64,000 bases of DNA from Chryseobacterium balustinum (GTDB lineage: Bacteria > Bacteroidota > Bacteroidia > Flavobacteriales > Weeksellaceae): contig NZ_FUZE01000008.1 of the NCBI RefSeq assembly GCF_900168205.1, positions 115,061 to 179,060 on the forward strand, given 5' to 3'. Positions 35,513-45,534 of the stretch are shown piece after piece (position 1 is the first letter of the stretch; every line of letters starts with the position of its first letter). The position numbers and the translations under genes were made by a program. The notes beneath the pieces are model-generated. The model made no database searches. It saw only the letters and a list, made by a program, of their open reading frames with translations, and had not been told where the DNA came from.

Positions 35513-36947
35513 ATTCAAACTTATCATTTGGAGCGCAGCGGCATTATCATTAGTGTCATGTGCAATTCCAAAGGTAACCGACATAAAACAATTAAAAGAA
35601 ACCCCTGAGCTCAAAACTCCTGAAATAAAAAAAGATTCTACTGATCTTACAGGAATTGATTTAAAAACCTATTTTACAGATGAAAATCTACTGACGCTAT
35701 TTGATCAGGTAAAAGAAGCAAATCCTGATTTTAAAATTGCCCAGCAGAGAATTGAAATGGCCAACAGTTTTTTGAAACGTTCAAAATCTGAAATGCTTCC
35801 TTCATTGGAAATAGGTGCCATCGTTTCGGGTGACCGTTACGGAAAATACACGATGGATGGTGTAGGAAATTACGATACTAATTTTTCCAATAACATCGCC
35901 GAGCAGCAGAAGATCAATACGACGTTTACGCCAAATTATTGGATGGGCGCAAGAAGCAGCTGGGAAATTGATGCCTGGGGAAAACTGAAAAATAAAAAGC
36001 TTTCTGCCCAAAACAAATTTTTAGCATCCGAAGAAGGTTTAAAGCTTCTACAAACAGACCTATTTACTGATATTGCAAATTTGTATTATGATCTAATAGC
36101 TTTAGATAAGCGGTTGAAAATCTATCAGGACAATTACAATTTGCAGAAAAGAGCTTTTGAAATTATAAAGGCACAACGTGAAGTAGGGAAGGTGACTGAA
36201 CTTGCCGTGCAGCAGTTTAAAGCTCAGAACAACAATTGGCTAGCTGAAATTGAACATATCAAAGTTGAAATTGTTACCGTAAAACAGGCTATTTCTACAT
36301 TGACAGGTGTTTATGGAGGTGAAATTGAAAGAAGCCCAATGCTTCTTCAGACAAATTTTGAAATGCTCAACAAAAATATTGATGTTGATGCCGTGATTCA
36401 TTCCCGACCGGATGTGGTTTCAAATTACTATTCGCTGCAGGCTTCACACGCAGACGCCAAAGCGGCAAGAGCAGCATTTTATCCTAAGATCGACTTAGGA
36501 GCTACATTCGGGTTAAATTCTTTTTCTGCTGAAACATTGTTTAAACCTGCTTCGTTGGCCGGACAGCTTTTGGGTGGTTTGATGGTGCCAGTTTTCAATA
36601 AAGGTCAGTTGAAGTATGAGTTTAATATTGCTAACGGTGAGCAAGAGATCGCTTTCTTAAACTATCAGAAAAGTGTTACCGGAGCTTTCAATGAGCTACA
36701 GTCGGTTTTAAAACAGACCAAAATATTTCATCGTGTTTTAGATTTGAAAGAAGAAGAGGTGAGCTTTTTAGATAAAGGAATTGAAGTGTCCAATGATCTG
36801 TACATAACGGGATATGCCAATTATTTTGAATTAATTAATGCTCAGAAAAGTAAGCTTGAGGCCGAGTTGGATCTACTTAAATTTCAGCATGAAAATACTA
36901 AGAATAATGTGTTGCTATTTAAAGCGTTAGGTGGTAAATTGAACTAA
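35499..36947 (+). CDS. NodT/OprM-type outer-membrane lipoprotein of the RND pump
   Basis: A 482-residue outer-membrane efflux lipoprotein. The start chosen is ATG 35499 (MKRNKFKLIIW), overlapping the permease by 14 bases; an ATG at 35481 is also in frame. The lipobox is VSCAIP (Cys about residue 22). The two OEP repeats span about 55-270 and 290-475. ARSSWEIDAWGKLKNKK is the NodT-family signature. It closes the tripartite HAE1 pump. Confidence 0.92.
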   Translation: MKRNKFKLIIWSAAALSLVSCAIPKVTDIKQLKETPELKTPEIKKDSTDLTGIDLKTYFTDENLLTLFDQVKEANPDFKIAQQRIEMANSFLKRSKSEMLPSLEIGAIVSGDRYGKYTMDGVGNYDTNFSNNIAEQQKINTTFTPNYWMGARSSWEIDAWGKLKNKKLSAQNKFLASEEGLKLLQTDLFTDIANLYYDLIALDKRLKIYQDNYNLQKRAFEIIKAQREVGKVTELAVQQFKAQNNNWLAEIEHIKVEIVTVKQAISTLTGVYGGEIERSPMLLQTNFEMLNKNIDVDAVIHSRPDVVSNYYSLQASHADAKAARAAFYPKIDLGATFGLNSFSAETLFKPASLAGQLLGGLMVPVFNKGQLKYEFNIANGEQEIAFLNYQKSVTGAFNELQSVLKQTKIFHRVLDLKEEEVSFLDKGIEVSNDLYITGYANYFELINAQKSKLEAELDLLKFQHENTKNNVLLFKALGGKLN

Positions 36948-37038
36948 TGAAGTCTTAAATAAGTATTTTTACATCAACAGAAGAACGAGATAATTGGCGA
37001 TAAGTTTACAAGTAAATGCCAATTTATTTCTTCAAAAA

Positions 37039-37080
37039 GAAGAGTCCGTTTCACTGATCGTGAAGCGGACTCTTACTTTT
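37039..37080. terminator. Bidirectional terminator between the two RND systems
   Basis: A 13-bp stem (37041-37053 with 37061-37073, AGAGTCCG with CGGACTCT at its base, one G-U pair) is followed by T-rich sequence on the plus strand (TTACTTTT) and A-rich on the left, so it ends both the HAE1 operon and the convergent heavy-metal operon. Confidence 0.85.
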
Positions 37081-37085
37081 TATAT

Positions 37086-38237
37086 TTATTCCACTTTATT
37101 TTTAAGCAACATTAAAAGACTATATGCACCTTTCTGAACGATCTTTTTATCCCTTAAATTTTCTACTTTTAAAATTTCTGTGAATTGGGCGTCAGAAATT
37201 CCAGTATTAACAGGGACCATCTTGAATTTTTTATTTCCCAGTTCTTCAAAAATATAGTTTTTATTTTCAAAAGAAACCACTGACTCGTTGGGTAAACCAA
37301 TCGTATAGCGACTATTCACGGTAACTTCTGCATTGATGTACATTCCTTTGATAAGATCAGGATTAGGAGTTGAAAGTTTTGCAACTGCAATTGATGAACC
37401 GCCATTTTCAATACTTGGAACAGCACTTATAATTTTTGCATTTGACTTTTTTTCGGGGCTTTGGTTGTTGTACACTAAAATTTCCTGTCCGATTTTGATG
37501 TCGTTAACATCTTTTTCAAATACTTTTAATTCAAGCAATAAACCTGCAGGATTAATGAGTTCAAACAAGCTGTCTGAAGGATTGATATACTGCCCGTTAT
37601 TCACCAATATTTTGCTCACAAAACCATTGAAAGGTGCATAAACATTAATTCGGCTTCTGATATTTCCAGAGTTTAATCCTTTTGCATTGATTCCTATGAT
37701 TCTCAATTTTTCTTCCAGACCTTTCAACGTTGCAATTAAAGTTGAATAATCTGCCTGAGCCGTTTGCAAGGTTTTATCACTGCTTGCTTTGCTGGTATTT
37801 AAATCTTTTTGACGACTTAGATTCAGCCTTGCTGATTCCAACTGAGCTTTTGTGACTAAATAATCCTGTTGTAGCTGGATAAACTGAGGGTCTTCTACTA
37901 CAGCCAAAACCTGTCCTTTGCTAAAATGACTTCCGCTAATTACATTAATCGATTTGATATGCCCACCCATAATACTGGAAATGGAACTGATATGAGATGG
38001 CGAAATTTCTACTTTACCGTTCAGACGAACCAATTTTTGCATTGTTTTTTCCTGAACCGTTGTCGTTGTTAACCCAACCGATTGCATTTGCTGAGCTGAT
38101 AATTGAACTGTATTTTGGTCTTTTTCTTTAAATTTTGTGTTTTCATAAACTGTTTTCTCTTCCTCCTTATTTCCTGAGCAGGAAGATAATAGTAAGATTA
38201 TACTTAAACTGAATATTGATATATTTTTAAGATACAT
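37086..38237 (-). CDS. CusB/CzcB-like periplasmic adaptor lipoprotein
   Basis: A 383-residue adaptor of the heavy-metal RND type, last gene of the operon. ATG 38237 (MYLKNISIF) is preferred; the longer frame starts inside the upstream gene. The lipobox is LLSSCSGN (Cys about residue 20). Lipoyl halves are GGHIKSINVISGSHFSKGQ and VYAPFNGFVSKILVNNGQ, around a hairpin at about 100-165. The ending MKLVPVNTG-like segment (KKFKMVPVNTGIS) is the membrane-proximal domain. It should carry metal ions to the CusA-like permease. Confidence 0.9.
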   Translation of the reverse strand: MYLKNISIFSLSIILLLSSCSGNKEEEKTVYENTKFKEKDQNTVQLSAQQMQSVGLTTTTVQEKTMQKLVRLNGKVEISPSHISSISSIMGGHIKSINVISGSHFSKGQVLAVVEDPQFIQLQQDYLVTKAQLESARLNLSRQKDLNTSKASSDKTLQTAQADYSTLIATLKGLEEKLRIIGINAKGLNSGNIRSRINVYAPFNGFVSKILVNNGQYINPSDSLFELINPAGLLLELKVFEKDVNDIKIGQEILVYNNQSPEKKSNAKIISAVPSIENGGSSIAVAKLSTPNPDLIKGMYINAEVTVNSRYTIGLPNESVVSFENKNYIFEELGNKKFKMVPVNTGISDAQFTEILKVENLRDKKIVQKGAYSLLMLLKNKVE

Positions 38238-38244
38238 TTTGCTG

Positions 38245-39453
38245 TTATTTTGATAATAAGAAATTAATTTCGGCTCCGATTTGGTTGAGTCTTTCGAGAT
38301 TGTCAATGTAATCTACTCTTGTTTTCACCGCCTGGTTGGTAAGAATTACCCAGTTTAGATAATCAATCTCACCAACTTCCATTTGTTTTTGAGCAGTTTT
38401 TAAAATGGTTTCAGACTTTGGAAGCTGTTTTTGTTCATAATTTTCAACAATTTTCAATTGATTGGTGTAATTATTTACCTGCTGGCCGAATCTGTTTTTT
38501 AATTCAATTTGTTTGCGCTGATATTCGTTTTCAGAAATCAATACTTTTGCTTTCGTTGCTTTTGCCAATGCACGTTGCCCTTTCGTAAACAAAGGAATCC
38601 CAACACCTACCTGAACCGTATTAAAACGATTATGATTTACATTTTTCATACTTTGATTAGTATAACCTACCAATAAATCAGGCAACAGTTTAGACTTTTC
38701 AAGCTGAGCTTCTGCTTCATTGACTTTTATTTGTTGATCTAAATATTGTAACTCAGGATGTTGTTTGATCACTTCTTCCGAAACCTGAAGGTCAATATTC
38801 ACCGTTGGTTTATCTGAAATCGGTTGATAGGGAGAATCAGACTGAAGCAATAACTGAAGCTGGAGTTGAGCGATATTCAAATCGTTTTCCAGTATGGTCA
38901 ATTGCGTTTTTGCTTGTTCACGTTGAATTTCTGCCGTGGCTTCTTCCAAAATATTAGCTTCGCCTTTTTTTAATCTAAGGCTGGCTTTATCCGCAAAACT
39001 ATTGTATAACTGACTGATATATTCAATTACTTTTTTCTTTTCCTGAAGTGTGAGAATTCTGTGAAAAATATCCGTAATCTCCTTTGTAAGTTGCGCTTTC
39101 GTAAGATTTTGATTGATGATACTTGCATTCCATTCGGCATCAAGCATTTGTTTTCTTTTGGTATAAACAGTAGGAAAGCTGAAACGCTGGGAAATTGAGA
39201 AAGAATTATCGGTTTCCACACCGTTTATCTGCCCAATTTGTGCACTAATGTCTGTTTGCGGAATATCGAGATAAGTTGATTTTAGCTTTTCCTGATATTC
39301 AGAAATTAATTTTGAATTTTTTAAAGTTCCATTCTGCTGAAAGGCTTTTTCTAAAGCCTGTTCGTAAGTAATATTTTCCTGCGCATTGGCCACTCCGAAG
39401 GACATCAAAAATAATAATACGGTAAGTTTTTTATAATTATTTGAAAATTTCAT
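38245..39453 (-). CDS. TolC-family outer-membrane channel of the heavy-metal pump
   Basis: A 402-residue outer-membrane protein with signal peptide (MKFSNNYKKLTVLLFLMSFGVANAQ). The start ATG 39453 is preferred over the ORF start at 39528, which lies in the permease gene. Mature N-terminus ENITYEQALEKAFQQNG is typical of CusC/CzcC. Two OEP repeats span about 25-195 and 210-395. It lies between CusA-like permease (22 bases) and CusB-like adaptor (7 bases). Confidence 0.9.
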   Translation of the reverse strand: MKFSNNYKKLTVLLFLMSFGVANAQENITYEQALEKAFQQNGTLKNSKLISEYQEKLKSTYLDIPQTDISAQIGQINGVETDNSFSISQRFSFPTVYTKRKQMLDAEWNASIINQNLTKAQLTKEITDIFHRILTLQEKKKVIEYISQLYNSFADKASLRLKKGEANILEEATAEIQREQAKTQLTILENDLNIAQLQLQLLLQSDSPYQPISDKPTVNIDLQVSEEVIKQHPELQYLDQQIKVNEAEAQLEKSKLLPDLLVGYTNQSMKNVNHNRFNTVQVGVGIPLFTKGQRALAKATKAKVLISENEYQRKQIELKNRFGQQVNNYTNQLKIVENYEQKQLPKSETILKTAQKQMEVGEIDYLNWVILTNQAVKTRVDYIDNLERLNQIGAEINFLLSK

Positions 39454-39475
39454 TTTGATTAAATTTAATATAGAA

Positions 39476-42400
39476 TTATTGATGTTTTTGATACTTTTTC
39501 TTTTTGCTGGCTCTTTCAAATAAAACATAAAGAATAGGCAAAACGAATAAAGTTAGAAGTGTTGCAAGCATCAAACCTCCGATAACAACAGTTGCTAAAG
39601 GCCGTTGAACTTCTGCTCCGGCACCGTTGCTGATTGCCATGGGTAAAAAACCTAATGAAGCTACAAAAGCTGTCATTAAAACCGGACGAAGACGAATCCT
39701 AGTTCCCATTAAAACGATTCTGCTTAAATTATTGACGCCATCTTTTTTAAGTCTGTTGAATTCTGAGATCAGTACAATTCCGTTCAAAACAGCGACTCCG
39801 AAAAGGGCTATAAAGCCAACTCCCGCGCTGATGCTGAAAGGCATTCCTCTCAAAGCTAAAAAGTAGATTCCCCCAATTGCCGATAACGGAATTGCGGTGT
39901 AAATCAATAAACTATGTTTTACAGAACCAAATGCGAAGAATAACAATAAGAAAATCATGACCAAAGAAATAGGAACGGCAATTCCCAATCTTGATTTGGC
40001 TTCATTTAAATTTTCAAAAGCCCCGCCATAAGAAATCGTATATCCTGCAGATAACTTTAAGTCTTTATTAACCTTTTGCTGAAGCTCTTCTACAATAGTC
40101 TGAACATCTCTTCCACGAACGTTGAAGCCAACTACAATTCTACGTTTTGTATCTTCTCGCTGAATCTGATTCGGGCTTTCTTTTAATTCTACTTTTGCCA
40201 ATTGAGATAACGGGATTTGTCCACCATTTGGAGCCGGAACCAATAGATTTTGAATGCTTGTGATATCTTTTTTATGCTCCTGATCCATTCTTACAACGAT
40301 ATCAAATTTTCTTTCCCCTTCATATAAAGAGCCTGCAGTTTGACCTGCAAACGCCATATTGATAACCCTGTTGATTTCGGCAACCGAAATTTTATAGCGA
40401 GACAATTCAGCCCGATCATAATCGATTACTACTTGCGGAGCACCGACAACTGGTTCTAAGTACAAATCCTGAGCACCGCTTACAGTCGTTATAATTCCAC
40501 CTAGCTTTTCGGCGTAAGTGGCTAAACTGTCTAAATCTTCACCATAGATTTTGCAGACAACATCCTGTCTTGCACCCGTCATTAATTCATTAAAACGCAT
40601 CTGTACAGGAAACTGGAAACCCGTTGTTAAACCAGGAATTACTTTCAGTGCCTCGCTCATTTTCTCAGAAAGTTCTGGAAATGAATGCGCGGAGGTCCAT
40701 TCTTTTTTAGGTTTTAAAACAATAATCATATCTCCTGCATCCATCGGCATTGGCTCAGTTGGGATCTCAGCACTTCCTATTTTGGTCACAACCTTTTGAA
40801 CTTCCGGAAACTGTTTTAATAAGATCTTGGCAGCTTGTGTGGTGGCTTTTTTAGTTTCTTCAATATTGCTTCCCTGGAGAATTCTCATCTCAACGGCAAA
40901 GTCACCTTCTTCCAAGGAAGGAATAAATTCTCCACCCATTCTTGAAAGTACAAAAACGGCTCCCGCAAATAGAACCACAACGGTAAGTATGATCGTTTTT
41001 CTAAATTTTAAAGCTTTTATCAATAATTTCTGATGAGCTATTTCGAGTTTTGTCATTACTTTATCAGAAACATTGTCTTTTGTTTTTTTTCTTCGACTTA
41101 AAACCAATGAACTCATCATCGGAATATAAGTTAACGACAGAATAAACGCTCCGATCAAGGCAAAAGCGACGGTTTGAGCCATCGGTTTAAACATTTTTCC
41201 TTCAATTCCCTGAAGTGTAAAAATGGGTAAGTAAACAATTAAGATAATGACCTGTCCGAAAACGGCACTGTTCACCATTTTCGTGGCTGAACTGGAAACC
41301 TGATTATCCATTTCCTCTTTCGAAAGCATATTGTCTTTTCCGAAATGCTTTTTGTGGGCTAATTGATGCAGAACAGCTTCTACAATAATGACGGCCCCGT
41401 CGACAATCAATCCAAAATCTAAAGCTCCAAGGCTCATTAAGTTTCCTCCGACTCCGAAAATATTCATCATAATAATGGCAAAAAGCATTGCCAAAGGAAT
41501 TACTGATGCGACCAATAATCCTGCTCTGAAATTCCCAAGAAATAAAACTAAAATGAATACAACGATCAATGCTCCTTCCATCAAATTGGTTTTTACGGTA
41601 CTGATGGTATTATTCACCATCTTAGCCCGGTCAAGAAAAGGTTCAACTACAACACCTTCGGGTAAAGATTCCTGAATTTTATCTAATCTTTGTTTAATAT
41701 TTCCGATAACTTCATTGGCATTTTCGCCTTTCAGCATCAAAACAATTGCTCCTGAAACTTCGCCTGTATCGTTGAAGGTCATTGCACCGTAACGTGTTGC
41801 AAAGCCAATTTTCACATCGGCAACATCTTTAATATGAACAGGAATTCCTTCTTTTGTAGTGGAAACCTGAATGTTTCCTATATCTTCCGAACTTCCTAAA
41901 AGTCCTTCACTTCTGATGAAGAGAACAGTTTCCTTTTTTTCGATATAGGCACCTCCTGTGTTTTGATTGTTCTGTTCAAGCGCATCAAAAACATCATTGA
42001 TATTGATATTAAAAGCCTGAAGCTGATTAGGATTAATGGCAATTTCATATTGTTTTAATTTGCCTCCAAAACTACTGACATCGGCAACGCCTTTTGTACC
42101 TAATAATTGCCTGCGGATAACCCAATCCTGAATTGTTCTGAGTTCTGTTTCGTCATAAATGTGTTCATACCCTTTTTTTGCCCTCACCACATATTGGAAA
42201 ATCTCTCCCAAACCTGATGAAATAGGACCTAGCTCAGGTTTTCCAATACCTTCAGGTATATTTTGTTGAACCAATTGCAATCGTTCCTGAACCTGTTGAC
42301 GAGCCCAGTAAACATCGGTATCATCATCAAAAACTACCGTAACCAGTGATAATCCGAAACGAGAAAAACTACGGATCTCAGTGATTCCGCTAATATTGCT

Positions 42401-42619
42401 CGTTGCCTGTTCTATAGGGAAAGTTACAAGTCGTTCAATATCTGCTGCGCCGTAAGACGATGCCACTGTGATTATCTGAACCTGATTATTCGTAATATCC
42501 GGTTGTGCATCGATGGGAAGTTTTGTGGTTTCATAGACCCCAAAAAGGATGAGCCCAATGGTAAAAAGAGCGATAATGAGTTTATTCTTTACAGAAAACT
42601 CAATAATTTTATTTAACAT
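39476..42619 (-). CDS. CusA/CzcA-family heavy-metal RND permease
   Basis: A 1047-residue HME-type RND permease for monovalent or divalent metal ions. Markers of this branch are GALDFGLIVDGAVIIVEA in the fourth membrane segment, IRSFSRFGLSLVTVVFDDD near residue 82-100, and SRMGGEFIPSLEEGD. The N-terminus is MLNKIIEFSVKNKLIIALF. Whether copper/silver or cobalt/zinc/cadmium is exported cannot be told with confidence from the sequence. It is the second gene of the minus-strand operon and its partner genes follow with very short gaps. Confidence 0.95.
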   Translation of the reverse strand: MLNKIIEFSVKNKLIIALFTIGLILFGVYETTKLPIDAQPDITNNQVQIITVASSYGAADIERLVTFPIEQATSNISGITEIRSFSRFGLSLVTVVFDDDTDVYWARQQVQERLQLVQQNIPEGIGKPELGPISSGLGEIFQYVVRAKKGYEHIYDETELRTIQDWVIRRQLLGTKGVADVSSFGGKLKQYEIAINPNQLQAFNININDVFDALEQNNQNTGGAYIEKKETVLFIRSEGLLGSSEDIGNIQVSTTKEGIPVHIKDVADVKIGFATRYGAMTFNDTGEVSGAIVLMLKGENANEVIGNIKQRLDKIQESLPEGVVVEPFLDRAKMVNNTISTVKTNLMEGALIVVFILVLFLGNFRAGLLVASVIPLAMLFAIIMMNIFGVGGNLMSLGALDFGLIVDGAVIIVEAVLHQLAHKKHFGKDNMLSKEEMDNQVSSSATKMVNSAVFGQVIILIVYLPIFTLQGIEGKMFKPMAQTVAFALIGAFILSLTYIPMMSSLVLSRRKKTKDNVSDKVMTKLEIAHQKLLIKALKFRKTIILTVVVLFAGAVFVLSRMGGEFIPSLEEGDFAVEMRILQGSNIEETKKATTQAAKILLKQFPEVQKVVTKIGSAEIPTEPMPMDAGDMIIVLKPKKEWTSAHSFPELSEKMSEALKVIPGLTTGFQFPVQMRFNELMTGARQDVVCKIYGEDLDSLATYAEKLGGIITTVSGAQDLYLEPVVGAPQVVIDYDRAELSRYKISVAEINRVINMAFAGQTAGSLYEGERKFDIVVRMDQEHKKDITSIQNLLVPAPNGGQIPLSQLAKVELKESPNQIQREDTKRRIVVGFNVRGRDVQTIVEELQQKVNKDLKLSAGYTISYGGAFENLNEAKSRLGIAVPISLVMIFLLLFFAFGSVKHSLLIYTAIPLSAIGGIYFLALRGMPFSISAGVGFIALFGVAVLNGIVLISEFNRLKKDGVNNLSRIVLMGTRIRLRPVLMTAFVASLGFLPMAISNGAGAEVQRPLATVVIGGLMLATLLTLFVLPILYVLFERASKKKKYQKHQ

Positions 42620-42701
42620 GAAAAAATTAATAATTGAATTAACAAGAAATCAACTGCTTTAAGGAAAATCTTAAAACATTGATATTTAAATTAAAGATCA
42701 A

Positions 42702-43064
42702 TTAACAAAAGCGTGGTGGCTGGAAAATACGGGAAAGATAACTGCTGGAAAAATCTTTTTCCTTATAAACAGTTGGTTTTTGAGAAATAATAATTTCTTT
42801 GAATTTTTCGATATGAAAAGTAGTGTCAGGAAGTTTTGCGTAAACGGTCAACACAACAGGAGGATTAAAGAAGGGAAGCTCTTGGTCTGTTTCCCAGTCT
42901 GCATCCGGTTGATGATTATCATAATGTTCAACGAGAAACTCAGTAACACTTCCAGGATATTCCATTAAATGTTCTATAAATAAAGGTACTTTCAACACTT
43001 CCGCTACATTGGTCGTTGCAAGTACATAAATCATCGAAAACATTATGGATAACCATTTCAACAT
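42702..43064 (-). CDS. Small exported protein at the head of the heavy-metal RND operon
   Basis: A 120-residue protein with an N-terminal hydrophobic segment (LKWLSIMFSMIYVLATTNVAEVL). The next region is rich in possible metal ligands: FIEHLMEY, EHYDNHQPDADWETDQE. It ends IFQPPRFC, with its only Cys last. It is the first gene of the operon with the CusA-like permease (82 bases downstream) and is divergent from the OmpR-type regulator. Flavobacterial pump operons often have such a gene. A periplasmic metal-binding or sensing role is inferred. I do not recognise a named family. Confidence 0.65.
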   Translation of the reverse strand: MLKWLSIMFSMIYVLATTNVAEVLKVPLFIEHLMEYPGSVTEFLVEHYDNHQPDADWETDQELPFFNPPVVLTVYAKLPDTTFHIEKFKEIIISQKPTVYKEKDFSSSYLSRIFQPPRFC

Positions 43065-43307
43065 GGGTGCAAAGATAAATGTTTTTAATTTTAATCAAAT
43101 GATTCCATTATTAAATTGCTTTTAATTTTTTTAGAAGGGAATCAACTTATTTTGTTTTAAATGAAAGAGATAACTTAACTATTCATTTAATTAAAATAGT
43201 ATCATTAATTTCGTTACTAAATTTTTAATTAATCACCTGTTTGTTAAATTTATTTTTAATAATTATTATTCTAAATTTCTTCTAAATTCAATATATAAAT
43301 TAGCAAA

Positions 43308-43982
43308 ATGAAAATACTAATCATAGAAGACGAAAAAGAGCTTGCTCAAAGTATTGCAGAATATTTATCTGAAGAGAATTATTTGTGCTCTTTTGCTACT
43401 AATTTTCATGAGGCAATTGATAAAATTGAAAATCATGAATATGACTGTATTATTTTAGATATTATGCTCCCTGATGGAAATGGGCTCGAAATATTGAAGG
43501 AACTGAAAAAGCAAAATAAACAGGATGGAGTGATTATTGTTTCCGCGAAAAATGCGGTAGATGATAGGGTAAATGGTTTGCAGCTGGGTGCCGACGATTA
43601 TTTAACCAAACCTTTTCATTTATCTGAACTCATGGCGAGGGTGTTTTCTATAATCCGAAGAAAGCAGTTTGAAAACTATAATATCATCCAGCAGAATGAA
43701 TTACAAATCGACCTTTTATCAAAGACAATTACAGTCAATCGGGAAGTTGTGGTGTTAACCAAAAAAGAATTTGATTTATTAATTTATTTTGTCGGAAACA
43801 AAAACAAGGTGATTTCTAAAAGTACTTTGGCTGAGCATTTATCAGGAGACTTTGCAGATATGCTTGATAATCATGATTTTGTTTATGCCCATGTGAAAAA
43901 TTTAAAGAAAAAACTTTATGATGCAGGTTGTGACCACTACTTGAAAACGGTTTACGGAACCGGATATAAATGGATAAATTAA
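43308..43982 (+). CDS. OmpR/PhoB-family response regulator
   Basis: A 224-residue regulator. The receiver domain has the acidic pocket E7-D8, phosphoacceptor D51 (IILDIMLPDG), a conserved Ser (VSAK) and Lys (TKPFH). The C-terminal winged helix (about 128-224) ends LKTVYGTGYKW, the wing of the OmpR/PhoB class. It is divergent from the heavy-metal RND operon by 243 bases and 3 bases upstream of its kinase gene. It probably activates the pump genes on metal stress, as CusR and CzcR do. Confidence 0.93.
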   Translation: MKILIIEDEKELAQSIAEYLSEENYLCSFATNFHEAIDKIENHEYDCIILDIMLPDGNGLEILKELKKQNKQDGVIIVSAKNAVDDRVNGLQLGADDYLTKPFHLSELMARVFSIIRRKQFENYNIIQQNELQIDLLSKTITVNREVVVLTKKEFDLLIYFVGNKNKVISKSTLAEHLSGDFADMLDNHDFVYAHVKNLKKKLYDAGCDHYLKTVYGTGYKWIN

Positions 43983-43985
43983 GAA

Positions 43986-45269
43986 ATGAAACCACTATTA
44001 AGTAAAACCACAAAACCGTTTATTATATATGTATTAATTGTATTGACGATAAGCATCCCTGTTTATTATTTTGTGGTTGATTTTATTTGGCAGGAAGAAT
44101 TAGACGAGCACAATACCATTGTTGCTGAGAAAACTTCTTATGAATTTAATAGGTCAGACATTAGTCAAGAAGAGATCCAGCAAAATATTACTTTATGGAA
44201 CAAAATTCAGCCGGGGACCAATATTGAAAGAATAAATTCAAACCAGATCAAGCCGGATACGATTTTCACGGAAGAAAAATTTAAACCTTTTTCTGCGGAT
44301 AAAAAGATAGAACGGTACAGGTGTCTGAAAAAGGTAATTTATATCAAAAACGTACCCTATCTATTTACGATAGAGACCAATATTGAAGAAACCGAAGATA
44401 CCGTAATGATTATTGGTCTTGTCACTGGTTTTTTCTTTATTATGATCGTTGTCGGTCTTTTTATTTTAAACAGAAGATTATCTAAGACCATTTGGGAGCC
44501 TTTCCGGGATACTTTGGGAAAATTAAAAAAATTCAATCTGAATACCAATAATCAAATCAACTTTAATAAGACAGATACCATAGAATTTGAGGAGTTGAAC
44601 GAATCATTGCGTAAATTGATTGACCACAGTGTTTCTGTTTTTAAAGGACAAAAAGAATTTACAGAAAATGCTTCCCACGAGTTACAGACTCCACTTGCTA
44701 TTATAAAAAATAAATTAGATATTTTGCTGCAAAGCAAAGACTTAACTGATGAGCATTATGCCATTATCGAAGAGATCAATATTGCATTAAGCAGAAGCTC
44801 AAGAATTAATAAAAACCTTCTATTGCTGGCAAAAATTGAAAACAGCCAATTTGATATCGACGAAATGGATATTTACGAACTCATCAATCATTCTCTCGGA
44901 AATCTGGAAGAGCATATCAATCAAAAAAGCATTGTTTTTTCTTCTGATATGGATAAACATATTAAATCTAAAGGAAATATCTCTCTTACGGAAATATTGA
45001 TTAATAATCTTTTACTCAATGCAATAAGACATACAAATCAAGGTGGAAATATTGATATTGAATTAGCAACTGGATGTTTTACTATAGCTAATTCCGGAAC
45101 GGAAAGTCTTGATCCGGAATTAATATTCACAAGATTTAAAAGGTTTTCAAACGATAATAGTGGAAGTGGACTTGGCCTTGCCATTATAAAGGAAATTTGC
45201 CGATTTCAGAATTGGGAAATCAGCTACGAGTTTAAAAATAATTTTCATTGTTTTTCTGTGAAATTTTAA
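43986..45269 (+). CDS. Membrane sensor histidine kinase of the heavy-metal system
   Basis: A 427-residue kinase. Membrane segments at about 13-33 and 136-160 bracket a periplasmic sensor domain of about 100 residues. HAMP-like linker follows. The phosphoacceptor His is in ASHELQTPLAII, the N-box is LLLNAIRHT, and the G2 box is GSGLGLAII. The G1 box is reduced to NSGTE in place of DNGxGI. It should sense the metal in the periplasm and phosphorylate the regulator at 43308. No other kinase lies nearby. Confidence 0.92.
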   Translation: MKPLLSKTTKPFIIYVLIVLTISIPVYYFVVDFIWQEELDEHNTIVAEKTSYEFNRSDISQEEIQQNITLWNKIQPGTNIERINSNQIKPDTIFTEEKFKPFSADKKIERYRCLKKVIYIKNVPYLFTIETNIEETEDTVMIIGLVTGFFFIMIVVGLFILNRRLSKTIWEPFRDTLGKLKKFNLNTNNQINFNKTDTIEFEELNESLRKLIDHSVSVFKGQKEFTENASHELQTPLAIIKNKLDILLQSKDLTDEHYAIIEEINIALSRSSRINKNLLLLAKIENSQFDIDEMDIYELINHSLGNLEEHINQKSIVFSSDMDKHIKSKGNISLTEILINNLLLNAIRHTNQGGNIDIELATGCFTIANSGTESLDPELIFTRFKRFSNDNSGSGLGLAIIKEICRFQNWEISYEFKNNFHCFSVKF

Positions 45270-45534
45270 ACTTTTATTTTTTTTCAACTTCTAAAGTTTG
45301 TTTGTAAACGCAATGTTTTTTAAAGGGATTTAAATTGCTAAAATATTAAATATTCTTAGGGAACGGATGTAGGAATTATTTAGGATCAATCGGGAGTTTT
45401 TCTTCGGTATTCAACTAAATTTTTAGATTAAAATAAATTCCTATATTTAAAAAAAACGATCCAATAGAAAAAATTCAAAATTTCTTCAAAATTGAATACT
45501 ATCATTGTGAATTGTATTTTTAACTTAAATAACT

